Positions 34,483 through 42,083 of a stretch of 64,000 bases of DNA are shown one piece after another. The stretch comes from JBCCQH01 sp039024435 (lineage in GTDB: Bacteria > Bacteroidota > Bacteroidia > J057 > JADKCL01). The DNA lies in NCBI GenBank assembly GCA_039024435.1, contig JBCCQH010000001.1:310001-374000 (forward strand). Direction: 5' to 3'. The position numbers and the translations under genes are program-made. The notes beneath the pieces are model-generated. The model was given only the letters and a program-made list of their open reading frames with translations, did not search any database and was not told the origin of the DNA. The first letter of the stretch is position 1; the number at the start of each line of letters is the position of its first letter.

Positions 34483-36071
34483 TGCGCCACTTTGCCAAAC
34501 TCTTTTCCCGACTTGACAGCACCACCAAGACCTTGGTGAAGGTCGCCGCTCTGGTCGATTACCTGGAAGAAGCCAGCGACGAGGCCAAGCTGTGGGCGGT
34601 GGCTCTGCTGACCCACAAGCGCCCCCGCCGCCCGGTCAATACCCGGCTGCTCCGCGAGTGGGCCGCGGACCTCGCTGAGGTTCCGCTGTGGTTGTTCGAA
34701 GAAAGTTACCACGTGGTTGGGGACCTGGCGGAGACCATCAGCCTGGTGCTCCCGCCTCCGGTCGAGGTGAGCGACCACCCGCTGGACTATTGGATCGATT
34801 ACCTGGAAAGCATCCGCGATCTGGAAGAGGAGGAGAAACGGGAAATGATCGTTGCCGCTTGGCAGCAATTGGGGCAGGCAGAACGCTTTGTCTTCAACAA
34901 GCTGATTACCGGTGGTTGGCGCATCGGGGTGTCGCAGAAGCTCATGGTACGCGCCTTGGCGAAGTATGCGGACAAAGACGAAAATGTCATTGCCCATCGC
35001 CTGATGGGGAAATGGACTCCCCGGGAAACGACCTTTACCGAGTTGATTCTTTCCGAAGAAGAAAATGAGGACCGCTCCCGGCCCTACCCGTTTTACTTGG
35101 CTTACGCTTTGGAAGATGCGCCGGATTCGCTGGGACCAGTGGAGGAATGGCAGGCGGAGCGCAAATGGGACGGTATCCGGGGGCAGGTGATTGTGCGGCA
35201 GGGGGAACTGTTTGTGTGGAGCCGGGGGGAGGAATTGGTGACGGACAAATTCCCGGAATACGCGCCGTTTGCCGAGGCATTGCCGGACGGGACGGTAATT
35301 GACGGGGAGATACTGGCTTGGGATGGGGAAAAGCCGCTGCCGTTTAACGTGTTGCAGACCCGCATTGGGCGGAAGAAAGTGGGCAAAAAGACGTTGCAAA
35401 CCGCTCCGGTGGCCCTCATGGCCTACGATCTGATCGAAGCGGACGGCGAGGATCTTCGGGAGCGGCCCCTGCAGGAACGGCGGGCGCGCCTGGAGGAAAT
35501 TGTGGCGGTGGTGGCGCATCCGCGCTTGCAGATCAGTCCGATTGTCCCGGCGGCATCCTGGGAAGATTTGGCGGAGGCCCGGGAGGTCTCGCGGGTCCAC
35601 TACAGCGAGGGCCTGATGCTCAAGCGCAAGGATTCGACGTACAAAGTGGGTCGAAAGCGGGGGGACTGGTGGAAGTGGAAGGTCGATCCGCTCACGATTG
35701 ATGCGGTGCTCATCTACGCGATGCGGGGCCACGGCCGCCGCGCCAACCTTTATACCGATTACACTTTTGCGGTATGGGACGGGGAAGCCCTGGTGCCGTT
35801 CACGAAGGCATACTCAGGCCTCACCGATGCCGAAATCCGGAAGGTGGACCGCTACGTCAAGAAAAATACCATCGAGCGTTTTGGTCCGGTACGCAGCGTG
35901 ACGCCACAACTGGTGATGGAGATTGCCTTTGAGGGCATCTCAAAGTCGACGCGGCACAAAAGTGGGGTGGCTTTGCGCTTTCCCCGGATCGCGCGCTGGC
36001 GGGAGGACAAACCCGCCGCTGAGGCCAATACTTTGCTGGACCTGTTGGGAATGCTAGAAGCTTACGGATGA
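34482..36071 (+). CDS. ATP-dependent DNA ligase
   Basis: The start ATG overlaps the exonuclease TGA (TGATG); the frame is open further upstream only as a shadow. The 529-residue protein has an N-terminal DNA-binding domain and the AMP-attaching motif I, AERKWDGIRGQ, with Lys228. Motif III/IIIa follows (VIDGEILAW, ALMAYDLIEADGED), then motif IV/V (SEGLMLKRKDSTYKVGRKRGDWWKWK) and the OB-fold C-terminus (VVMEIAFEGISKSTRHKSGVALRFPRI, in parts). It belongs to the bacterial LigB/cisplatin-resistance-type ligases and probably seals nicks or breaks with the adjacent exonuclease. It is accessory to the usual NAD-dependent LigA. Confidence 0.95.
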   Translation: MRHFAKLFSRLDSTTKTLVKVAALVDYLEEASDEAKLWAVALLTHKRPRRPVNTRLLREWAADLAEVPLWLFEESYHVVGDLAETISLVLPPPVEVSDHPLDYWIDYLESIRDLEEEEKREMIVAAWQQLGQAERFVFNKLITGGWRIGVSQKLMVRALAKYADKDENVIAHRLMGKWTPRETTFTELILSEEENEDRSRPYPFYLAYALEDAPDSLGPVEEWQAERKWDGIRGQVIVRQGELFVWSRGEELVTDKFPEYAPFAEALPDGTVIDGEILAWDGEKPLPFNVLQTRIGRKKVGKKTLQTAPVALMAYDLIEADGEDLRERPLQERRARLEEIVAVVAHPRLQISPIVPAASWEDLAEAREVSRVHYSEGLMLKRKDSTYKVGRKRGDWWKWKVDPLTIDAVLIYAMRGHGRRANLYTDYTFAVWDGEALVPFTKAYSGLTDAEIRKVDRYVKKNTIERFGPVRSVTPQLVMEIAFEGISKSTRHKSGVALRFPRIARWREDKPAAEANTLLDLLGMLEAYG

Positions 36072-36115
36072 AATGGTGAATGGTACGGGTAGACGGTGCG
36101 CGTACTGTTTACCGA

Positions 36116-37189
36116 CTATTGGTAGATTGCGGTGCGCATCTCGATGAGGGTGGCTTTGAGTCGGGCGGCGTCCGGGGCCTCGGGGAGGGGACCTTCCGCG
36201 TAGATCTGGTCCATGAAGGCGAGTTGGGTTTCGGCTTCCCGGACGAGGTCATCGTATTCAAATTCGCCCTGACGGATCCTGAGGAGGAAATCGCGGTCGG
36301 GCCGCCGGATTTGGAGCTTGCCTTCCGCTCCGATTTCCCGGGCCATGGCCAGCAGACGGAAGGTGTGCATCATGTTCTTGGCGTCGTAGTTCTTGCCGTG
36401 GGCGACCGTGTTTTTGTAGCGGACCTCGTTGCGTTTGCCCACCCAATCCCAGTAGGCTTTGTAGTCTTTGCAGTAGCGGACATAACCGTCTTGGTTAAAG
36501 GCCATCGCCGCCACGGGTTCCATCGCTTTGGGCACTGAACTCAGGGAAATATTATTTGAAGTGGGTTTTTGGGCGATGCCTTTGAAGCCGTAGGTGGCGC
36601 GGGCATTTTCGCCGCCGTGGAACAGCGCGTAGACGTCGTGCATGTGGGGAATATTGGCCAAAGCACAATCCTCTTGTCGCCAGCCGCGCTTGCCCAACCA
36701 ATCGAGTACTGGTACCGAACCCTGGCCGTGGACCACCCAGCAGAATTCCAGGATGCCTTTGCGCCGCTCATCCATCTGGTTCATGATCTTTTTGTTCAGT
36801 CCCCGTGCCTTGCCGATCTGAGCCCGCGCGTACCCGGCAAAGGTAGCCTGGCACTTCCGGCTCAGCACCATCTCTGGAGAGAGCAAGTTCATGACCGGGG
36901 CCCGGTGGATCAGAGTATCGGGGGGCATGGCAAGCAGTTCCAGCACGGTGGGGTTGCTTTTTAGCAACAGTTCTACGAAGCGTCCCAACTCGTAAAAGAC
37001 AATGTCATTGCTGGCATTGGCGATTTGGGGGGTATAATCGAGTCCGTAAAGCGCGCGTTGAGGCAGGCAAAAGACGCCCCGGATATCGGTATCGGATTCG
37101 GGGGTGTCCAGGCCGTAGGCGCGGCTTCCGGAAATGGATTCGAGCAGGATAAGTCCGTCGGAGCGGAGTTGGTCAATGGAGAGCGGCAT
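36116..37189 (-). CDS. DNA polymerase beta-superfamily nucleotidyltransferase, RNA-repair-like
   Basis: The 357-residue protein begins with a minimal nucleotidyltransferase core: SGSRAYGLDTPESDTDIRGV (about residues 20-39) gives the GS motif and the Asp-x-Asp metal site. It continues with the long helical C-terminal part seen in the large YcgL-type nucleotidyltransferases (LNKKIMNQMDERRKGILEF, YKNTVAHGKNYDAKNMMHTFRLL). Such proteins are found in RNA-repair gene sets and in stress islands. The substrate is unknown. It is convergent with the DNA ligase (44-bp gap) and lies 18 bp after the membrane protein gene to its right, so those two may be co-transcribed. Confidence 0.82.
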   Translation of the reverse strand: MPLSIDQLRSDGLILLESISGSRAYGLDTPESDTDIRGVFCLPQRALYGLDYTPQIANASNDIVFYELGRFVELLLKSNPTVLELLAMPPDTLIHRAPVMNLLSPEMVLSRKCQATFAGYARAQIGKARGLNKKIMNQMDERRKGILEFCWVVHGQGSVPVLDWLGKRGWRQEDCALANIPHMHDVYALFHGGENARATYGFKGIAQKPTSNNISLSSVPKAMEPVAAMAFNQDGYVRYCKDYKAYWDWVGKRNEVRYKNTVAHGKNYDAKNMMHTFRLLAMAREIGAEGKLQIRRPDRDFLLRIRQGEFEYDDLVREAETQLAFMDQIYAEGPLPEAPDAARLKATLIEMRTAIYQ

Positions 37190-37207
37190 GCGTTTGGAGT
37201 TTGTGTT

Positions 37208-37945
37208 TTATCGGACAAAGCCCATCAAATAGAACTGTACCAGCAACCCGAGGGTAGGCAGGATGACCGATAGGATGGACAAGGTTTTGATCGTGCGGGG
37301 TTTTGTGCGCAGGTGTTGTTCCCAGTAGTGGGGCATTTCCAGACAGAGCAGCACGGCGATAAAGCCCAGGGCGACAAAGGCCCAGTTGATGGGGGAGAGC
37401 ACGAGGTATTTGATGCGGGGATTTTCCAGGAGGTAGACCTTCCAGATCGAAACGTAGCCAATCGCGATGAACAAGAAGAGGAAAATCTCACCGAGAGTGG
37501 TTTTCCAGGCGGGCGGACGCGGATAGTGGCTTTCCCGGTCGGTGCGCAGGAGGATGTTGCGGACCCAAAACTCTTTGAGGACGGCGTACAGAGTGATGGG
37601 AATCAGGAAAAAATCGGTGATTTCCAGGGCACTCATCGCCGAGAGGGCGAGGGTGGCCAGGGCACCGGAAACCAACACCCGGGGGAGAAAGGTCCAACCG
37701 ATGTAATAGGGCAATTTGCGCTGGAGGGAATCGTAGAACGAAAAGATGAAGCGGCTTTTGTAGTAGATGCCGGCAAATTCGAGGAACAGTCCGAAGAGAA
37801 AGAAGACGCCGAGGTAATAGTTGACCTGGCGGGTGTCGGGCAACAACTGCGTCCATTCGGGATTGAAGCCCACGAGAAATGCGGTGAGCAACAGGTTAAA
37901 GATGATGATCTTGTACTGGTATAGAAATTGACTGGTTTTGCTCAT
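37208..37945 (-). CDS. Polytopic membrane protein of unknown function
   Basis: The start is ATG 37945 (MSKTSQFLYQYKIIIFNLLL); the open frame extends to 38257 through non-coding sequence overlapping the Fic gene leader. The 245-residue protein has about six hydrophobic spans: ~10-28, 43-62, 82-110, 115-130, 160-180 and 190-245 with a break. There is no recognised domain. The nucleotidyltransferase gene follows 18 bp downstream in the same direction. The Fic gene is divergent with a 174-bp gap. Confidence 0.7.
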   Translation of the reverse strand: MSKTSQFLYQYKIIIFNLLLTAFLVGFNPEWTQLLPDTRQVNYYLGVFFLFGLFLEFAGIYYKSRFIFSFYDSLQRKLPYYIGWTFLPRVLVSGALATLALSAMSALEITDFFLIPITLYAVLKEFWVRNILLRTDRESHYPRPPAWKTTLGEIFLFLFIAIGYVSIWKVYLLENPRIKYLVLSPINWAFVALGFIAVLLCLEMPHYWEQHLRTKPRTIKTLSILSVILPTLGLLVQFYLMGFVR

Positions 37946-38119
37946 GCAGCCTGTCCTCGTTGGCCTTTCGCACCGGCGCCGACGGGTAGCGAGAAGGAAT
38001 CGGGAATTTAGTAAAAATTGCGGAAAAGGCGGGGAAAGTCGCGCGAAGTTTGCCGGCGTGGGAACCGGACGGCGTTGCAGGAAGGTGGGGAATGGCGTAA
38101 GTTGAGGCAAAAACCAGGC

Positions 38120-39091
38120 ATGGCGCAGATTCAGGATACTTTGCGGCGCATACGAGACCGGTGGGCCGCGCTGGACGCTTTGCGTGCAATTGATCCGGGG
38201 CGGAGGGGGCGCATCATGCAGAAGTTTCGGCTGGATTGGAATTACCATTCGAATCATATCGAGGGCAATAGCCTTAGTTATGGGGAGACCAAGGCGTTAT
38301 TGCTCCACGGAATCACGGCGAATGGGAAGCCCTTCCACTACCAGTTTGTGCGCATCCATCCCTTTGACGATGGCAATGGGCGGATGGCGCGGATCTTGAT
38401 GAATCTGATCCTGATGCAAAGGGGGTTTCCTCCGGTAGTCATTAAAACTGAGCGGAAGAACGAATACTTGACCGCATTGCGCAGAGCGGATGGCGATGAC
38501 AAGGCGAGTTTTGTGGGCTACATCGCCGAGCAACTGGTCCACAGTCTGGATCTGATGCTCTGGGGTGCGCGGGGAGAATCCATCGAGGAAGAGGATGATC
38601 TGGACCGGGAGATCCGGTTGTGGGAGCAGAGTCTGGCGGACCCGGCGGATCAGGTCATTCCGCGTTCGGACGAACTGCTGTTTCAGCTATTGGGGACGAA
38701 CTGGAAAAAGTTGGTGGAAACGGTGTTTGCCGCGAATGAAAAGCTTGGCAAGTACTTTGAGTCTCATCGTTTTACTGCCATTTATGCAAATAAGGAGGTC
38801 GATTTCGGAAAACTGGATGATCTAAAGCGCCCCCCGATCAATGACCTCACTCCGCTTTTGCGCACGGTTCTGAGTTTCAAAATTTTCACCCAAGCGGGGA
38901 CCAATACTTTTGGTTTGCTGGTGCAAGGGCCGGAAATTGCCGCCGAACCCGGGCGCTATGTATTGTCGTTTGAGGGCTACCGACGAGAATTTCTTTATTC
39001 CCAGGAAATTCCTGAATCGGATACGCAGGCGGTGGCGAGGATGGTTGTCCGGACTACGTTTGAAAAGATCAAGGCTCAATCAGGAAGATGA
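38120..39091 (+). CDS. Fic-family protein with an apparent internal deletion
   Basis: I start at ATG 38120. Residues 44-57 (SNHIEGNSLSYGET) are the usual Fic N-terminal motif with the inhibitory Glu, and residues 80-88 are the AMP-transfer motif HPFDDGNGR with His80. In ordinary members about 90-100 residues lie between GITANGKP and YRFVRIHPFDDGNGR. Here GITANGKP (64-71) is followed at once by FHYQFVRIHPFDD, so the central Fic helices are missing while the frame is kept (junction near base 38332). The C-terminal 200 residues are of normal kind. Fic proteins transfer AMP to target hydroxyls; this one is probably inactive or misfolded unless the deletion is an assembly error. Confidence 0.8.
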   Translation: MAQIQDTLRRIRDRWAALDALRAIDPGRRGRIMQKFRLDWNYHSNHIEGNSLSYGETKALLLHGITANGKPFHYQFVRIHPFDDGNGRMARILMNLILMQRGFPPVVIKTERKNEYLTALRRADGDDKASFVGYIAEQLVHSLDLMLWGARGESIEEEDDLDREIRLWEQSLADPADQVIPRSDELLFQLLGTNWKKLVETVFAANEKLGKYFESHRFTAIYANKEVDFGKLDDLKRPPINDLTPLLRTVLSFKIFTQAGTNTFGLLVQGPEIAAEPGRYVLSFEGYRREFLYSQEIPESDTQAVARMVVRTTFEKIKAQSGR

Positions 39092-39423
39092 AGGACGAGT
39101 CGTGGCGCGGCCGCCTTGCGGGCCCGACACTTATCGGGGCGATTTCCCGGCTCCGTGGACGGAAATCTGCGCAAGTCACGAGGTTAAAAAATGCGACCGA
39201 TTCATCGCGGTCGGCACCTTCAGCATCACGAAAAGAAAGGCGCATGGCCCCTCCCGAACAACTTTGTAAAAAAATTTCCCTGTCGGTGGTGGAATTTTTC
39301 TCCCTTGTGGGTCTACCCTACAGTAGTAGTTATTCTATCTATATCCAAACCAACTAATCAGCTTCTTACCGTTCCTTATTTATCTACCGGACAATCAGAC
39401 GCGACCCATTCGTCCGGTAGCCA

Positions 39424-39448
39424 CGGCTGCCCCGCGCAGCCGTTTTTT
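39424..39448 (+). terminator. Intrinsic terminator, plus strand
   Basis: CGGCTGC (39424-39430), loop CCCGC, GCAGCCG (39436-39442), then six T. It is the first strong terminator after the Fic gene, 330 bp past its stop. Confidence 0.75.
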
Positions 39449-39485
39449 ATGTGGTTCTGGATTTGTCAGCCACCCTCCAAACGCA

Positions 39486-39511
39486 CAAAAGCCGCCCGGA
39501 GGCGACTTTTG
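39486..39511 (-). terminator. Probable tRNA-Phe terminator
   Basis: CAAAAG (39486-39491) and CTTTTG (39506-39511) flank a CGCC/GGCG stem with one internal mismatch. On the minus strand it starts directly after the tRNA 3' end. Confidence 0.55.
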
Positions 39512-39584
39512 TGGTGCGGGACGGATTTGAACCGCCGACACCCAGATTTTCAGTCTAGTGCTCTACCAACTGAGCTACCGCACC
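39512..39584 (-). tRNA. tRNA-Phe (GAA)
   Basis: On the minus strand the 73-nt sequence folds as a normal tRNA. The acceptor stem GGTGCGG pairs with CCGCACC, and the D-arm is GCTC-AGTTGGTA-GAGC. The anticodon stem CTAGA/TCTGG carries loop CTGAAAA, so the anticodon is GAA. The T-arm is GGCGG-TTCAAAT-CCGTC. The discriminator base is A and CCA is not encoded. Confidence 0.97.
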
Positions 39585-39741
39585 GTTTTTTGCGCATGTT
39601 GCAGCCATTAGACAACAATGGCGCAAAAAGGGATTGCAAATGTAGAAATTTCATTCAAACGACCAAAGGCTTTTTCCAAGTTTTTTTTCCAGTCGCTTTG
39701 CCGTATTTTAGAAAAATACAAGGCATACATTGTATTCTACT

Positions 39742-41130
39742 ATGCTCGACAATATCATTTTCACCGCCATAACCCTCGCTGCTTTTGGCTTCTTCGCGTA
39801 CCAATTCCGCGAAATTTGGGCCAGCATCAAGAAAGTGGGGCTCTCAATTGACCGCACCGACAGCCCGGCCATTCGCTTGAATCGGATGCTTCTGGTCGCT
39901 TTTGGTCAGCAAAAGATGTTCAAGCGCGTCCTGCCCGCCGTGCTGCACGGCCTCATTTATGTAGGTTTTTTGATCATCAACATTGAATTGGTCGAAATCG
40001 TAATCGATGGAGTCACCGGTACCCACCGGATACTCGGTTTTCTCGGCCCATTTTACGATGCGTTGACTGCCTCCAACGAGATTCTCGGCTTTCTGGTGAT
40101 CATTGCCTGTGTTATGCTCTTGTACCGGCGCAACGTGATGAAAGTAAAGCGCCTTCACGGAGTAGAAATGAGTCGCTGGCCCAAGATGGACGCCAACATC
40201 ATCCTCTACACCGAAATCGTGTTGATGTTTTGCCTGTTTGCCTTCAATATTTCGGAAGTCAAACTGACCGAACCCTTCGGTGGTCCGCACCACGGAGTAT
40301 TTCCGGTCAGCGCCGCATTTGCCGGATTGTTCCCGGAAGTGACCGTGGGCAATATTCGGGCCTATACGGTAATCGGAGAAATCGGCTGGTGGGGTCACAT
40401 CGTGGGCATCTACCTGTTCATGAACTACCTGCCCAAGTCAAAGCACTTCCACATCATCATGGCGTTCCCGAATGTCTATGGTTCCAAACTTGACCCTAAG
40501 GGAAAGATCGACAACATGGATTCCATCACGGCGGAAGTCAAGGCCATGATGGACCCCACGGCGCCAATCGAGGCGGCTCCAGAGGGAGAAGAGATGCCGC
40601 GCCTGGGCGCCCGTGACGTGACCGATTTGCCCTGGACCAACCTCATGGATGCCTACACCTGTACGGAGTGTGGTCGCTGTACCGATAACTGCCCGGCCAA
40701 TATCACCGGGAAAAAACTGTCGCCCCGGAAAATTATCATGGACACCCGGGACCGGCTCGAAGAGCTCAAGCGCAGTGGAAACAACGATGCCACCAGCGCC
40801 AAAAAATACGCCGAGGAGAACAACACCTATCTTTTGGGCGAATACATCACTGCGGAAGAGCTTTGGGCCTGTACCACCTGCAACGCCTGTACCGAAGCCT
40901 GTCCGGTGAACATCGACCATGTGTCCGAAATCGTCGATCTGCGCCGCTACCTCGTCATGGAAGAATCGGCAGCGCCCTCGGAACTCAATATCATGCTCAC
41001 CAACATCCAAAATAACGGTGCTCCCTGGCCCATGCCGGCCGCCAATCGCTTCAACTGGGCGGATGAAGTGGAGATGCCCGCCGACAAAGTTTCCTCTAAT
41101 GGCACCGCAGCGGACCTGGCCTCGGTCTAG
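39742..41130 (+). CDS. Membrane Fe-S oxidoreductase with two 4Fe-4S motifs (HdrC/NarI-like)
   Basis: ATG 39742 is preferred to a TTG 12 bases upstream. The 462-residue protein has an N-terminal membrane part of about five to six spans (to about residue 235) with His residues that could hold haem, like a NarI-type cytochrome b. Two ferredoxin-like motifs follow, CTECGRCTDNCP (about 311-322) and CTTCNACTEACP (about 377-388), each CxxCxxCxxxCP. This resembles the heterodisulfide reductase C-type and related quinone-linked electron-transfer proteins. The next gene, 41 bp on, encodes the CCG-domain partner, so the pair probably forms a membrane electron-transfer complex with an unknown donor or acceptor. 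Confidence 0.88.
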   Translation: MLDNIIFTAITLAAFGFFAYQFREIWASIKKVGLSIDRTDSPAIRLNRMLLVAFGQQKMFKRVLPAVLHGLIYVGFLIINIELVEIVIDGVTGTHRILGFLGPFYDALTASNEILGFLVIIACVMLLYRRNVMKVKRLHGVEMSRWPKMDANIILYTEIVLMFCLFAFNISEVKLTEPFGGPHHGVFPVSAAFAGLFPEVTVGNIRAYTVIGEIGWWGHIVGIYLFMNYLPKSKHFHIIMAFPNVYGSKLDPKGKIDNMDSITAEVKAMMDPTAPIEAAPEGEEMPRLGARDVTDLPWTNLMDAYTCTECGRCTDNCPANITGKKLSPRKIIMDTRDRLEELKRSGNNDATSAKKYAEENNTYLLGEYITAEELWACTTCNACTEACPVNIDHVSEIVDLRRYLVMEESAAPSELNIMLTNIQNNGAPWPMPAANRFNWADEVEMPADKVSSNGTAADLASV

Positions 41131-41171
41131 AGTCCTCCCAATGCGCTATTTTTGGAGATGTACTTACGACA

Positions 41172-41996
41172 ATGAGCGAAACAGATAACAATAGCAACGT
41201 CAAGGTCAGTGTCCCCCTCATGGCGGACCTCTTTGCCCAGGGAAAATCTCCCGAGATTCTCTTCTGGGTGGGCTGCGCGGGGTCATTTGACCAGCGCTAC
41301 CAAAAGGTGACCAAGGCATTTGTTCGGATTCTGGCCCACGTGGGCGTGAGCTACGCCGTTCTGGGGCCGGAGGAATCCTGTACGGGTGATCCCGCGCGCC
41401 GGGCGGGCGATGAGATGACATTTCAAATGCAGGCCCTCATGAACATCGAGATCATGGATGCCTACGAAGTGAAAAAAATCGTGACCGCGTGCCCGCATTG
41501 CTTCAATACCATCAAGAACGAGTACCCCGCTTTGGGCGGAAACTACGAAGTGATCCACCATTCAGTTTTTCTCAAGCAGCTCATTGAAGAGGGAAAGTTG
41601 AGCGTAGTACCGGACCATGAGGTTGCAGCGGGTGGATTGACCTACCACGATTCTTGTTATTTGGGCCGGGCCAATGACATCTACGAAGCGCCCCGCAGTG
41701 TGATCGAGTCCCTCAAGGTCGAAATCAAAGAGATGAAGCGCAGTCGGACCAAAGGTTTGTGCTGCGGAGCCGGCGGGGCCCAAATGTTCAAAGAAGCCGA
41801 GCCCGGTAACAAGGAAATCAACATTGAGCGCTCAGAAGAAGCCCTCGCGACCGGAGCCAAGACCATCGCGGTCAACTGCCCTTTCTGCATGACCATGATG
41901 AGCGACGGCGTCAAGCACTTCGAGAAAGAAGAGGAAGTGCAAGTATTTGACATCGCCGAACTGATTGCCAGTGCCAATGGCTTGAACCCCGGCTGA
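41172..41996 (+). CDS. CCG-domain Fe-S protein (HdrB / GlpC-like)
   Basis: The 274-residue soluble protein has two cysteine-rich CCG domains. The first has VGCAGSFD, ESCTGDPARR and TACPHCFNTIKNEYP; the second has YHDSCYLGR, GLCCGAGGAQMF and NCPFCMTMM. In HdrB and in LldE/GlpC relatives these bind unusual 4Fe-4S clusters or a zinc and handle electron transfer to thiols or quinones. Together with the preceding membrane Fe-S protein it makes a two-gene unit found widely in Bacteroidota. A long perfect inverted repeat directly downstream ends both this operon and the convergent degP. Confidence 0.9.
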   Translation: MSETDNNSNVKVSVPLMADLFAQGKSPEILFWVGCAGSFDQRYQKVTKAFVRILAHVGVSYAVLGPEESCTGDPARRAGDEMTFQMQALMNIEIMDAYEVKKIVTACPHCFNTIKNEYPALGGNYEVIHHSVFLKQLIEEGKLSVVPDHEVAAGGLTYHDSCYLGRANDIYEAPRSVIESLKVEIKEMKRSRTKGLCCGAGGAQMFKEAEPGNKEINIERSEEALATGAKTIAVNCPFCMTMMSDGVKHFEKEEEVQVFDIAELIASANGLNPG

Positions 41997-42006
41997 TTTA
42001 CCACCT

Positions 42007-42057
42007 ATAGAAATTAGAAAAGGGAAGCGGTCCACGCTTCCCTTTTCTAATTTCTAT
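42007..42057. terminator. Bidirectional terminator between convergent operons
   Basis: A perfect inverted repeat with 23-bp arms (42007-42029 and 42035-42057) and the loop GTCCA. The core is AAAAGGGAAGCG/CGCTTCCCTTTT, giving a T-rich 3' side in both directions. It starts 11 bp after the Fe-S gene stop and lies 27 bp past the degP stop. Confidence 0.9.
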
Positions 42058-42083
42058 CGTCGGTCAGTGAAGTAAATCGCCGC

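Larger units (their letters stand above)
39092..39511. other. Spacer between the Fic gene and tRNA-Phe
   Basis: 420 bp without a credible gene. It contains a CGACCG/CGGTCG hairpin near 39200-39220, a CTACCGGAC/GTCCGGTAG inverted repeat (39384-39392 with 39412-39420), a T-tailed terminator at 39424 and the tRNA terminator at 39486. The ORF-like frames of 85-119 codons here lack any protein-like features. Confidence 0.6.

Noticed and set aside
33010..35732. Minus-strand ORFs of 447 and 451 codons opposite the exonuclease and ligase
   Set aside because: Antisense shadows; the plus frames carry complete family motifs.
36116..37189. Toxin-antitoxin pair made of the nucleotidyltransferase and the neighbouring Fic or membrane protein
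   Set aside because: The nucleotidyltransferase is the large YcgL/RNA-repair type, not a MenA or MNT toxin/antitoxin, and the genes do not form a two-gene unit with a small partner.
38018..38119. Upstream TTG-started extension of the Fic protein
   Set aside because: The added 34 residues are Arg/Lys-rich without family character; ATG 38120 gives a normal beginning.
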